A DNA stretch of 64,000 nt from Kaustia mangrovi (lineage in GTDB: Bacteria > Pseudomonadota > Alphaproteobacteria > Rhizobiales > Im1), in assembly GCF_015482775.1 (NCBI RefSeq), contig NZ_CP058214.1:1612001-1676000 (forward strand). The letters run 5' to 3'. Below the pieces are notes generated by a model. The model had not been told where the DNA came from, did no database searches, and saw only the letters and a program-made list of their open reading frames with translations. The position numbers and the translations under genes were made by a program. Positions 42,898 to 51,878 of the stretch are shown here, piece by piece. How positions within the stretch are numbered: the stretch's first letter is position 1; every line of letters starts with the position of its first letter.

Positions 42898-42987
42898 GCC
42901 ACCCGTCACATCCCGGACCCCGTGGCCCCTCCTCGGGGACATCTGTCCCCGAGGAGAAGTCCGCGAAGCCCCGGTGCAACGGGTGGC
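42898..42987. repeat. Two-tier intergenic palindrome
   Basis: Outer arms GCCACCCGT (42898-42906) and ACGGGTGGC (42979-42987) enclose an inner hairpin CTCCTCGGGGAC / GTCCCCGAGGAG (42929-42956) that is perfect for at least 12 bp. It lies between the convergent GNAT and phosphatase-like genes and is probably a bidirectional terminator or a structured repeat element. Its sequence differs from the 17666/18596 family. Confidence 0.75.
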
Positions 42988-43018
42988 CCGGCGGATTCAG
43001 CGACCGGACGCGCCCGGA

Positions 43019-43519
43019 TCAGGCGTTCTCGGCAATCCTGTCGGAAAAGGGCGAGGAAACCGGCATCGCCGGGACCGCGACCGCATCGGCATGGGAGCGC
43101 ACCAGGAAGCCGTCGACAAGCTGGCGGATCTCGGCGAACAGGTCGATGAGCGCACCGCGCTCGCCGCCGCCGAGCCCCGCAGACAGCGCGGGATCGCCGA
43201 CCGGCCAGCGGACCGCCTCGGGCGATCCGGGAAGCACGCCGCGCCCGGGCGCCTCGCGGGCGCACAGCGACACCACGAGATCCATGCGCGGGGCATCGGC
43301 CGCGGCGAACACCGACAGGGCCTTCGGGTGCAGCCCGCCGGCGCGGATGCCGGCATCCGCCAGAAGGGTCAGGATCGCGGGATCGGCCGCCTCCTGCGGC
43401 TCGAACCCGGCGCTCCAGGCCCGGTACTGCGTGCGGCCCGCATGATTGAGATAGGCCTCCGCCATCAGGCTGCGCGCCGCATTGTCATCGCACAGGAAAA
43501 GAACGTTGGTGCGGGTCAT
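43019..43519 (-). CDS. Low-molecular-weight phosphatase / arsenate reductase-like protein
   Basis: A 166-residue protein of the LMW protein-tyrosine-phosphatase fold. The P-loop CX5R is present at the N-terminus as CDDNAARS (Cys10 to Arg16), following a hydrophobic VLFL strand, with an aspartate candidate for the general acid in VGDPA. Such proteins at non-ars loci dephosphorylate proteins or reduce arsenate; no ars genes are nearby, so the role is open. The DDNAA loop is unusual compared with the common THNSA or TGNIC forms. Confidence 0.75.
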   Translation of the reverse strand: MTRTNVLFLCDDNAARSLMAEAYLNHAGRTQYRAWSAGFEPQEAADPAILTLLADAGIRAGGLHPKALSVFAAADAPRMDLVVSLCAREAPGRGVLPGSPEAVRWPVGDPALSAGLGGGERGALIDLFAEIRQLVDGFLVRSHADAVAVPAMPVSSPFSDRIAENA

Positions 43520-43725
43520 GACAGGCGCTCCTCTTCAAGAAATCATGTGGGAACGGCGCGGTCCGCAGCGATCCGCCATGCCGTCCCGGTTGCCCCGCCA
43601 GCATGGAAAGCAGCCTACCGGGAAATTTCTTCAGCACGGTGACGGACGCACGGCAATTCTATGATGGCCAGGAACCGGCGGGATGAGCGGGAACGACGGC
43701 CCCTTGACCCGGAAAGCGGGAGACG

Positions 43726-44586
43726 CTAGCTGCCGGCGGGACGGATCAGGAGGACCGGGGCCCGGGCCGCACCCATGAGGCGGATCGCCGTCTCGTCGTC
43801 GCCGAAGACGGCGCCCTGAAGATCGGCCACCACGAGCGAGGGGTCCATCTCGCGCAGCATGTGGGCGGCCCCGGAGACGCCACGGGCCACAATGTGCCGG
43901 AAGACGGGCCGCGCATCGGCGGGCAGGGTCTCGCGCGCCCTCTGCTCGATGTGGCCGCCCTCCTCCGCCGTCTCCGCCATGACCATCACCACGAGCGGCT
44001 CGTGGCGTTCCACGGCGATGCGCGCGGCGAGATCCAGCGCCTGGAGCGCGCCCTCGTCGCCATCGTCGAGCACCACGACCTGGCCCGACACCCTGCGCCG
44101 GCGCGGCGCGACGATGGCCGCGCCCATGCCGCGCTCGGCGGCGCGGCGGGCGAGCGCGAGCGCCTCGCGGCCGGCCTCGAGCCCGGGACCGGACGCGTTG
44201 ATGACGACAAGGTCGCCGCCGGTGATGGCCGCCCCGAGCTCCTCGCCGAGGCGCCCGCGCGAGCGCCCGAAGCTCCAGGCGACATGCGCCCGCATGGCGT
44301 GGCTCGACAAGGCCCGCTCGCAGGCCTGCGCCTGGCGCCGGAGCGCGGTTTCCATGCCCGACAGGTCGATGGGATAGCTCTGCCGCCCGCCGCGCGGAAC
44401 GGCCCGGGCGAAGGGCAGCCCGGCCAGATCGAACAGCGCGCTCTCCTCCACGAACAGGCCGCGCATCTCCGCGCGCATCGCTGCGGCGAGGCTTGCCGCC
44501 ATCTCCAGGACGTCGTCGGCATTGCCCGACGGGTCGAACCCGATCACCACGCGCCTTATCCCGCGCTTCCGCGATTGCCCGATCAT
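43726..44586 (-). CDS. Universal-stress-protein-like protein
   Basis: A 286-residue protein with two Usp-like halves. The first begins RRVVIGFDPSGNADDVLEMAASLAAAMRAE, and a second alpha/beta repeat (VVVLDDGDEGALQALDLAARIA) ends with APVLLIRPAGS, typical of the Usp C-terminus. The ATP-binding G-2x-G-9x-G motif is not clear. The start overlaps the stop of the Lon-type protease gene by four bases (44583-44586), implying coupled translation and a linked stress role. Identification is by fold pattern, so moderate. Confidence 0.65.
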   Translation of the reverse strand: MIGQSRKRGIRRVVIGFDPSGNADDVLEMAASLAAAMRAEMRGLFVEESALFDLAGLPFARAVPRGGRQSYPIDLSGMETALRRQAQACERALSSHAMRAHVAWSFGRSRGRLGEELGAAITGGDLVVINASGPGLEAGREALALARRAAERGMGAAIVAPRRRRVSGQVVVLDDGDEGALQALDLAARIAVERHEPLVVMVMAETAEEGGHIEQRARETLPADARPVFRHIVARGVSGAAHMLREMDPSLVVADLQGAVFGDDETAIRLMGAARAPVLLIRPAGS

Positions 44587-47057
44587 GACTGCACATCCGT
44601 CGTGTTGGCGCCCGCGCCGTTCCCCGCCCCGGCGCCGGTGCCGTTGGGCCTCGCCCCGAACGCCTTGCGCTGCTCGGCGAAATGCTGGAGCCTTGCCTCG
44701 ACCAGCGCATTGATCGACTGCTCCGGGAACGCGCCCGACGCGTCGCGTTCGCCCGCCTCGCGGCCGGTGAGCAGCGCGATCCCCTGATCGACGGTCTCCA
44801 CGCCGTAGATATGAAACTCCCCCTTCGAGGCCGCGTCCACAACATCCTCGCGCAGCATCAGATGCTGCACATTGGCCTTCGGGATCAGCACGCCCTGCTT
44901 TCCGGTGAGCCCGCGCGCCACGCACAGGTCGAAGAAGCCCTCGATCTTCTCGTTCACCCCGCCGATGGCCTGCACCTCGCCGAACTGGTTGACCGACCCC
45001 GTCACCGCGAAGGACTGCCGGATCGGCACCTCCGACAGCGCGGAGAGCAGCGCATAGAGTTCCGCGCAGGAGGCGCTGTCGCCGTCGACCCCGCCATAGG
45101 ACTGCTCGAAGACGAGGCTCGCCCACAGAGATGGCGGCAGTTCCAGCGCATAGCGCGACGACAGGAGGCTCGACAGGATCAGCACGCCCTTGGAATGGAG
45201 CGGCCCGCCGAGCTCGACCTCGCGCTCGATATCGACCACCTTGCCCGCCCCCATGCGCACCCGCGCGGTGATCCGGCTCGGCCGGCCGAAGCTCAGATTG
45301 CCGAGGCTCAGCACCGCAAGGCCGTTGATCTGGCCGACCGCCTCCCCATCGGTGTCGATGAGCACGATATCGCGCGTGATCGCCTCCTGGGCGCGCTCGC
45401 GCAACCGGCTGGCGCGGTCGATGCGCTCGCGCACGGCGCGGGCCACATCCTCCGCGGTGATCGTGTCGCGGCCGGCATCGCCCGCCCAGTAGTCCGCCTC
45501 GCTCATCAGGTCGGCGAGCGGACCGGTGCGCACCGACAGCTTCGCGGCATCGTCGGCAAGGCGCGAAGCCTCCTCGATGATGCGCGCCACGCCGGAGGCC
45601 TCCACGGGCTTCAGCCCCTTGTTCTGCACGATCGTGGCAACGAGCCTGGAATAGAGGCCGCAGGCCTCCCCGGAACGGTCGATATCCTCGTTGAAGTCCG
45701 CCTCCACCTTGAACAGGTCGGAAAAGTCCGGATCGAGATTGGACAGCATGTAATAGAGGATCCGCTCGCCGATCAGGATCACCTTGACCTTGAGCGGGAT
45801 CGCGTCGGGCTGCAGCGAGATCGTGCTCACGAGGCTCATCATCTCGCCCGGCGAGGTAATTGAGATGGCGCCCGAGCGCAGGCACCGCTTCAGCGCCTCC
45901 CAGGAGAGCGGCTCGGTGAGCACCTTGCGCGCATCCAGCACCAGATAGCCGCCATTGGCCCGGTGCAGGGCGCCCGGCTTGATCAGGGTGAAATCGGTGG
46001 TCAGCGCGCCGTATTGCGTGATGTGCTCGACCCGGCCGAGCAGATTGAACAGGGTCGGATGGTCCTCGAAGACGATGGGCGCGCCCTTCGCGCCGTCGTC
46101 ATCGCCGTTGGCGACCACGACATTGACCGCATAGCGCCGGAAGCGGGGATCGTCCATGCCCGTGCCGGCGCTGCGGAAGGGCTGGTTCTGCTGGCTCTCC
46201 TCCTGGGCGGCCTCCAGGAACAGATTGGCGTTCTTGACGAGATCCTCGCGCGCCTCCTCCAGATAGGTCTGGATCGCCTCCAGCCCCTCGAAGCGCGCCG
46301 CGATATCCTTGATGGAGCTGCCGACGGCATATTCGGCGAGCTCGGCATTGAGTTCGCGCAGCTTGTCGCGCCGCTCCTTCTCCAGCTGCGGCAGGCGCTG
46401 GAGGATGTCGGCCAGCTCCTTCTGGAGCTCCTGGATCGTCTCCTCGATCTCCTTGCGCTCGTCCTCCGCCATCGCGTTGAAGACTTCGGGCTTGATCACC
46501 TCGCCATTGCGCTTGGGCGCGAGCGCGAAGCCCATCGGCGTTCGCATCACGGCGATGTTCTTCTCCTCCGCCTTCTTCTGCAGGTCCTCGAAGGCGCTGG
46601 ACTGCTGCTCCTCGAAGGCCTCGTCGATGGCCCGCCGGCGATTGCGGTAGTCGTCGGATTCGAACAATGCCGGAATGGCGGTGCGCAGATCGTCGATCAG
46701 CTCCGCCATGGTGTCCCGGAACCGGACCGCCGTGCCCGGCGGCAGCCGCAAGGCGCGCGGCTTGTGGGCGAAGGAGAAATTGTTGACATAGACCCAGTCG
46801 TCGGGCGCCTCCTCTTCCGCGGCGCGCCGGTCGAGAAACCGGCGTATGGCGGTGTGGCGGCCCGTGCCGCTGGAGCCCAGGAGAAACAGGTTGAAGCCCG
46901 GCTTGTCGATCCCCGTGCCGAAGCGGATCGCCCCGAGCGCACGGTCCTGGCCGACCAGCTCGTCGACGCTCTCAAGCTCTTGCGTGGTCTTGAACCCCAG
47001 CGCCTCCGGGTCGCAGTGCTGGCGAAGTTTGTCAGGCGTGAGCGCATCCATCGGCAT
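44583..47057 (-). CDS. Lon-family (LonB/YcbZ-like) ATP-dependent protease
   Basis: An 824-residue AAA+ protease of MEROPS family S16, lacking the long N-terminal LAN domain. The P-loop is LGSSGTGRHTAI, with Arg-His in place of the usual Lys-Ser/Thr, a form I recall from relatives. A long coiled-coil insertion (about 175-275) splits the ATPase. The protease domain has the Ser-Lys dyad: Ser661 in GDSAS and Lys704 in VNEKIEGF, with the 43-residue spacing of E. coli Lon. The start is ATG 47057 (GAGGA 6 bp upstream), though 47078 is possible. Coupled to the Usp-like gene downstream. Confidence 0.88.
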   Translation of the reverse strand: MPMDALTPDKLRQHCDPEALGFKTTQELESVDELVGQDRALGAIRFGTGIDKPGFNLFLLGSSGTGRHTAIRRFLDRRAAEEEAPDDWVYVNNFSFAHKPRALRLPPGTAVRFRDTMAELIDDLRTAIPALFESDDYRNRRRAIDEAFEEQQSSAFEDLQKKAEEKNIAVMRTPMGFALAPKRNGEVIKPEVFNAMAEDERKEIEETIQELQKELADILQRLPQLEKERRDKLRELNAELAEYAVGSSIKDIAARFEGLEAIQTYLEEAREDLVKNANLFLEAAQEESQQNQPFRSAGTGMDDPRFRRYAVNVVVANGDDDGAKGAPIVFEDHPTLFNLLGRVEHITQYGALTTDFTLIKPGALHRANGGYLVLDARKVLTEPLSWEALKRCLRSGAISITSPGEMMSLVSTISLQPDAIPLKVKVILIGERILYYMLSNLDPDFSDLFKVEADFNEDIDRSGEACGLYSRLVATIVQNKGLKPVEASGVARIIEEASRLADDAAKLSVRTGPLADLMSEADYWAGDAGRDTITAEDVARAVRERIDRASRLRERAQEAITRDIVLIDTDGEAVGQINGLAVLSLGNLSFGRPSRITARVRMGAGKVVDIEREVELGGPLHSKGVLILSSLLSSRYALELPPSLWASLVFEQSYGGVDGDSASCAELYALLSALSEVPIRQSFAVTGSVNQFGEVQAIGGVNEKIEGFFDLCVARGLTGKQGVLIPKANVQHLMLREDVVDAASKGEFHIYGVETVDQGIALLTGREAGERDASGAFPEQSINALVEARLQHFAEQRKAFGARPNGTGAGAGNGAGANTTDVQS

Positions 47058-47283
47058 CGTGTCCTCAGATTCTGGCATCCAGTGCGGTCTTGCGACCGTA
47101 CCCGCCTATCGGGGCAGGCCCGCGGCGGGGTCGTCAAGGAGATGAGTATCGATGCGGCGCCAGGCCGCAAAATTCGAAGCCCTCGATCACCGCCTCCATG
47201 AGCCCCGGCGCAAACCGGCGGTTGTCTTTACAGTGGCCAGAACGTATAGCCTCCGCAAGTCCATGAGCGTGAGGAGAGTTCCC

Positions 47284-48150
47284 GTGGAGCAGACGAGCGT
47301 GGTGCTGATCCTTCTGGCGGCCTTCATCATCCTGTGCATCTTTCTGGGTGTACGGATCGTGCCGCAGTCGGAAAAATACGTGGTGGAGCGTTTCGGCCGG
47401 CTGCGGTCGGTGCTGGGTCCGGGAATCAACCTCATCGTCCCGTTCCTCGACCGTGTCGCCCACAAGATCTCGATCCTGGAACGGCAGCTGCCGACGGCCA
47501 GCCAGGACGCGATCACCCTCGACAACGTTCTGGTGCAGGTGGAAACCAGCGTCTTCTACCGCATTCTCCAGCCGGAGAAGACGGTCTACCGCATCCGCGA
47601 CGTGGACGGCGCGATCTCCACGACGGTCGCCGGCATCGTGCGCTCCGAGATCGGGCGCATGGAGCTCGACCAGGTCCAGTCGAACCGCGCGCAGCTCATC
47701 GCCTCCATCAAGTCGTCCCTGGTCGACGCCGTGGAGGACTGGGGCATCGAGGTGACCCGCACGGAGATCCTCGACGTCAATCTCGACGCCGCCACGCGCG
47801 AGGCAATGCTCCAGCAGCTCAACGCCGAACGCGCCCGCCGCGCGCAGGTGACCGAGGCGGAGGGCGCCAAGCGCGCCGTCGAGCTGGCCGCCGATGCGGA
47901 CCTCTATGCCGCCGAGCAGGCCGCCAAGGCGCGCCGCGTCCAGGCGGATGCGGAGGCCTATGCGACGGGTGTCGTGGCCGCCGCGATTGCGGAGAACGGG
48001 CTTGAGGCGGCACAATATCAGGTGGCGCTGAAGCAGATCGAGAGCATCGCCGCGGTCGCCGGCAGCGAGGGCTCGCAGACCGTCATCGTGCCGGCCTCCG
48101 CCGCCGAAGCGTTCGGCGAGGCTTTCAGGATGCTCAAGGGACGGGGCTGA
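47284..48150 (+). CDS. SPFH/stomatin-like (band 7) membrane protein
   Basis: A 288-residue protein with one N-terminal membrane anchor (VLILLAAFIILCIFL) followed by a band-7 domain (VPQSEKYVVERFGRLRSVLGPGINLIVPFLDRV to about residue 170) and an Ala/Glu/Arg-rich coiled coil. It is the stomatin/QmcA type, thought to form microdomain scaffolds and protect membrane proteins from proteases. The start is the GTG at 47284, 8 bp after GAGGAG; ATG 47263 is an alternative. It overlaps nfeD by one base, the standard pairing. Confidence 0.9.
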   Translation: MEQTSVVLILLAAFIILCIFLGVRIVPQSEKYVVERFGRLRSVLGPGINLIVPFLDRVAHKISILERQLPTASQDAITLDNVLVQVETSVFYRILQPEKTVYRIRDVDGAISTTVAGIVRSEIGRMELDQVQSNRAQLIASIKSSLVDAVEDWGIEVTRTEILDVNLDAATREAMLQQLNAERARRAQVTEAEGAKRAVELAADADLYAAEQAAKARRVQADAEAYATGVVAAAIAENGLEAAQYQVALKQIESIAAVAGSEGSQTVIVPASAAEAFGEAFRMLKGRG

Positions 48151-48434
48151 TGGCCGATCTGTGGTGGGTCTGGATTGCCGCGGCGCTGGTGCTGGCGGGT
48201 CTCGAGACGGTCGTGTCGGGCTACATTTTCCTCGGCTTCGCGGCAGGGGCGCTCGTCACCGGCGGCGCCCTGTGGGCCGGTGGCCCGCTCGCGGCGTGGC
48301 TGGCCGGCTCGCTGGCGCTGTGCGCTCTGTTCTTCGCGCTCGCCTCGCTTCTGGCCTGGTTCGCCATGCGCCGGATCTTCGGCCTGAGGGGCGGGTCGGT
48401 CAAAACCTTCGACCGCGATATCAATGACCGCTAG
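48150..48434 (+). CDS. NfeD family membrane protein
   Basis: A 94-residue protein with two to three hydrophobic segments (WWVWIAAALVLAGLETVVSGYIFLGFAAGALVTGG; LAAWLAGSLALCALFFALASLLAWFAM, about residues 4-75). It belongs to the short, mostly membrane-embedded NfeD class without an OB domain. It is translationally coupled to the upstream stomatin gene (TGATG-type overlap) and probably acts with it. Confidence 0.85.
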   Translation: MADLWWVWIAAALVLAGLETVVSGYIFLGFAAGALVTGGALWAGGPLAAWLAGSLALCALFFALASLLAWFAMRRIFGLRGGSVKTFDRDINDR

Positions 48435-48491
48435 AGCCTTGTGCGACGAGACTGCACCGGTCCGCTCCGCCACCGGAAGACGGCACCGCGC

Positions 48492-49790
48492 ATGAGCCAG
48501 TTCCGCCTGCTTGCGACCCGCCGTTTTCTGCCTCTCTTCGTCGCGCAGGCGCTCGGCGCGTTCAACGACAACGCGTTCCGCAACGCGATGGCGATCCTCA
48601 TCACCTACGATCTCGCCGCCACGCGCGGGATCGACGCGCCGATGCTCATCACGCTGGCGACGACAGTCTTCATCGTGCCGTTCTTCCTGTTCTCCGCCAT
48701 GGCGGGCGCGCTGGCCGACCGGTACGACAAGGCGATGCTCGCCCGCCGGCTGAAGCTGGCCGAGATCGCGCTCATGGCGCTGGCGGCCATCGGCTTCGCG
48801 CTGGAGAGCATTGCGTGGCAGTTCGCCGTGCTCTTCCTCATGGGCACGCAATCGGCCTTCTTCGGGCCGATCAAGTTCGGCATCCTCCCGCAGCTCCTCG
48901 GTCCGCGCGACCTCATCGCGGCCAATGCGCTGGTGGAGATGGGCACCTTCCTCTCCATCCTCACCGGCCTCATGTTCGGCGGGCTCCTCATCGCCACGAG
49001 CGGCGGCCCCACAATCGTATCGGCAAGCGTGGTCGCCATCGCGCTCGCCGGCTATCTCGCCGCCCGGCGTATCCCGCCCGCCCCCGGCACGCCCGGCATC
49101 GCCATACCGGTCTCCATCCTGCCGGCCACCTGGCGGCTGATGCGCGAGGCGGCGGCAAGGCCCGTCATCTTCCGGGCCATTGTCGCCATTTCGTGGTTCT
49201 GGGCGGTCGGCGCGATCTTCCTCACCCAGCTTCCAGCCTTCACGCGCCTCATCGTGGGAGGCGACGAGACCGTCACGAACCTTCTCATCGCCGCCTTCAC
49301 CGTGGGCATCGCGGTGGGATCGCTCCTGTGCCACCGCCTGCTGCACGGCGACATCTCCGCCCGCTACACACCGTTTGCCAGCCTCGCCATCACCGTCTTC
49401 GCCATCGATCTGGTCTTTGCCGGGCGGGCAGCGGGCGCGGCCGCGTCCGGCGACGGGCTCATGGATATCGCGACCCTCCTGGCCTCCCCCGCCCACTGGC
49501 GGATCCTCGCCGATTTCGCGGCCATCGCCATGGCCAGCGGCATCTTCGCCGTGCCGCTCTATGCCATCGTCCAGACGCTGAGCGAGCCGGAGCGCCGGGC
49601 CCGTGTGATCGCCAGCAACAATGTGCTCAACGCGCTGTTCATGACGCTCGCGACCCTTGTTGCCACGCTGTTCCTCGCCTTCGGCCTCGATGTCGCCGAC
49701 GTTTTTCTCGGCTTCGCGCTGTTCAACCTCGCAATCGCAGGCCTCACCGTGACGCTCGCACGTACGGCTATCGGACCCGACGGCTCATAA
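48492..49790 (+). CDS. MFS transporter, LplT-like (lysophospholipid transporter family)
   Basis: A 432-residue protein with about 12 hydrophobic segments. The start FRLLATRRFLPLFVAQALGAFNDNAFRNAMAIL is the LplT/Aas MFS signature (FxxQxxGAFNDN). LplT flips lysophospholipids for reacylation by Aas; in many alphaproteobacteria it is fused to the acyltransferase, but here the gene stops after the MFS part and no acyltransferase follows. The start is ATG 48492, 57 bp after nfeD. Convergent with opgH. Confidence 0.85.
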   Translation: MSQFRLLATRRFLPLFVAQALGAFNDNAFRNAMAILITYDLAATRGIDAPMLITLATTVFIVPFFLFSAMAGALADRYDKAMLARRLKLAEIALMALAAIGFALESIAWQFAVLFLMGTQSAFFGPIKFGILPQLLGPRDLIAANALVEMGTFLSILTGLMFGGLLIATSGGPTIVSASVVAIALAGYLAARRIPPAPGTPGIAIPVSILPATWRLMREAAARPVIFRAIVAISWFWAVGAIFLTQLPAFTRLIVGGDETVTNLLIAAFTVGIAVGSLLCHRLLHGDISARYTPFASLAITVFAIDLVFAGRAAGAAASGDGLMDIATLLASPAHWRILADFAAIAMASGIFAVPLYAIVQTLSEPERRARVIASNNVLNALFMTLATLVATLFLAFGLDVADVFLGFALFNLAIAGLTVTLARTAIGPDGS

Positions 49791-49847
49791 GGGGGAGCCT
49801 GGGATGGATTACAGCCAGGTCGACCCGCTTTCCAGCGCTGCATCTGG

Positions 49848-49867
49848 ATGCCCGCCTTCGCGGGCAT
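49848..49867. repeat. Short REP-like hairpin ATGCCCGC-CTTC-GCGGGCAT
   Basis: A perfect 8-bp stem with a CTTC loop, in the intergenic gap (49791-50015) between convergent lplT-like and opgH genes. Very similar CCCGCCTTCGCGGG elements are scattered in many alphaproteobacterial genomes. Likely a repeat and/or terminator. Nothing else was recognised in this 225-bp gap. Confidence 0.65.
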
Positions 49868-50015
49868 GAGCGGCAAGGGGATAAATGGCTTGCTGTTTCT
49901 CCGCTCGCTCCCGCGAAGGCTGAGAGCCCAGAGACGGCAAACCATGGACCCGAGCGGTTCCGCTTGAAAGCAACGCACTTGGCCGATGCCCGTGTCCGGC
50001 CGGGGCCTTTGCGCT

Positions 50016-51878
50016 TCAGCGCACTTCCTCGGGGATGAGAAACAGGCGGATGCGGCGAAAGGCCAGGCCGGCAGCACGGTGCGCGGTCGCCCAGGACAGG
50101 ACAATCGCCAGCACGAGCCCCAGGCTGATCGGCAGGAGCCAGAGGAAGACCCCCGTGGAGATCGTCCAGGCGACGAGCGCCATGACGGCGCCGCACAGCG
50201 TCTCGACCCAGTGCGCGCGCGCAACCGCCACGATGGAGGCGCCGGTGTCGCCGCGCTGCTGGGCGTTCCAGCCCGAATCCCGCCCGAGGAAGACTTCCGC
50301 CACCCAGCGTGTCTGGAGCAGCATCATGACCGGGGCAAGAAGCGCGGAAAGGAGCGTCTCCGCGACCACGCCGAAGAGGATCCCGGCCGCGCCGCCGCAC
50401 CGCGCGCGCGTGCCGCGATCCATGATCGCCACGGCCGCGCCCAGAAGCTTCGGCAGCACGAGCACCCCCATCGTGAAGACGAACAGGATAAGCGCCTGGC
50501 GGTAGTCGAAGGCCGGCCAGTGCGGGAACAGGGCCAGGCCGTCCGGGAAGTAGTCCGGCGTGGCGAACCGGGCCTGGATCGAGAGAAGAAGCCCGATGAG
50601 CAGCATGGCCAGCCACAGCGGGGAGGCCAGATAGGACATGATGCCGACGACGAGGTGCAGCCGGCTCATCCAGTGCAGACCGCGCGCACCGACGATCTTC
50701 ATGTGCTGCAGGTTGCCCTGCGCCCACCGCCGGTCGCGCTGGGCGAGCGTGATGAGCGAGGGCGGGCACTGCTCGTAGGAGCCGCCGAGCGAGGGCAGCA
50801 TGATCACCGCCCAGCCGGCCCGGCGCATGAGCGCGGCCTCGACGAAATCGTGGCTGAGCACATGGCCGCCGAACGGCCTGCGGCCCTTCAGCTCCGGCAG
50901 GCCGGCGCTCTCGGCGAAGGCGCGCACGCGAATAATGGCGTTGTGGCCCCAGTAATTGCCGTCGCGGCCGTGCCAGGCGGCAAGGCCGTGGGCGATGACG
51001 GGACCGTAATAGCGCCCGGCGAATTGCTGCATGCGGGCGAACAGCGTCGTGCCGCCGGCGAGCATGGGCACCGTCTGGACGATCCCCGCCGCCGGGTCCG
51101 ACGCCATCCGGCGCGCCAGCGCCACGAGCGTCGGCGCGGCCATGTAGCTGTCGGCGTCGAGCACGACCATGTGGTCGTAGCGTCCGCCCCAGCGGCAGAC
51201 GAAATCGGCGACATTGCCGGCCTTGCGGTGCCAGTTGTCCGCCCGGCGCCGGTAATAGACCGCAACGGCCCCGTGAAGCGCTGCGCGCAGGCGCTCGAAG
51301 CTCTCCTCCTCGCGCGCCGCGATCTCGCCGTCGCGCGTATCGGACAGGATGAAGATGTCGAACTGCGCCCCGGCGCCCGCCTCGGCGAGCTCGCGCCCCA
51401 TGCGCTCCAGCGTGCCGCAGACCGCCTCCGGGTCCTCGTTGTAGACCGGCATGACGAGGACGTTGCGCCCGAGCGGCCCGTCCTGCGGGACGGTATCGCC
51501 GGCGCCCCGGTCGCGGAGCATGCAGGCAAAGCCCAGAAGCGCGCTCGCGCAGGGCAGCGCGATCCACAGGAAGGTCACCGCGAACACGCCGGCAAAGACC
51601 ACCTGCAGCGCCGTCGCGCCGGATACGGAGATCACCGAGATCATTTCCCAGGTCGCAACGACCGTGAGCGCGAGGGTGAGCGTCAAGACCAGCGCACGCG
51701 CCCGGACCACGGACGGCGGGGTGGACGCCGTGTCCGCAGCCTCGCCCCCATGCCACTCGCCGAAGGACTGGACGGGCATGGCGAGCGGATGCTCCTCCGG
51801 CACGCTGGCCTCCGCATCGGCCGGATACTCCTCATCGAACTCATAGGCGACGGTCATCTGATCCATCGATAGAGCCAT
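50016..51878 (-). CDS. opgH: Glucans biosynthesis glucosyltransferase OpgH (MdoH)
   Basis: A 620-residue polytopic inner-membrane GT2-family glucosyltransferase that builds and exports the beta-glucan backbone of osmoregulated periplasmic glucans. The GT2 domain has VMPVYNEDPEAV, LDADSYM (DXD-like), GHVLSHDFVEAALMRRAG and QRDRRWAQGN (the Q/R-x-x-R-W motif). Membrane segments flank it: two before residue 120 and about five to six after residue 400. It starts inside the end of opgG (25-bp overlap), so the pair is one operon. It uses UDP-glucose. Confidence 0.94.
   Translation of the reverse strand: MALSMDQMTVAYEFDEEYPADAEASVPEEHPLAMPVQSFGEWHGGEAADTASTPPSVVRARALVLTLTLALTVVATWEMISVISVSGATALQVVFAGVFAVTFLWIALPCASALLGFACMLRDRGAGDTVPQDGPLGRNVLVMPVYNEDPEAVCGTLERMGRELAEAGAGAQFDIFILSDTRDGEIAAREEESFERLRAALHGAVAVYYRRRADNWHRKAGNVADFVCRWGGRYDHMVVLDADSYMAAPTLVALARRMASDPAAGIVQTVPMLAGGTTLFARMQQFAGRYYGPVIAHGLAAWHGRDGNYWGHNAIIRVRAFAESAGLPELKGRRPFGGHVLSHDFVEAALMRRAGWAVIMLPSLGGSYEQCPPSLITLAQRDRRWAQGNLQHMKIVGARGLHWMSRLHLVVGIMSYLASPLWLAMLLIGLLLSIQARFATPDYFPDGLALFPHWPAFDYRQALILFVFTMGVLVLPKLLGAAVAIMDRGTRARCGGAAGILFGVVAETLLSALLAPVMMLLQTRWVAEVFLGRDSGWNAQQRGDTGASIVAVARAHWVETLCGAVMALVAWTISTGVFLWLLPISLGLVLAIVLSWATAHRAAGLAFRRIRLFLIPEEVR

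Noticed and set aside
43019-43519. Arsenic-resistance locus
   Set aside because: Only one LMW-phosphatase-like gene, no arsR, arsB or acr3 nearby.
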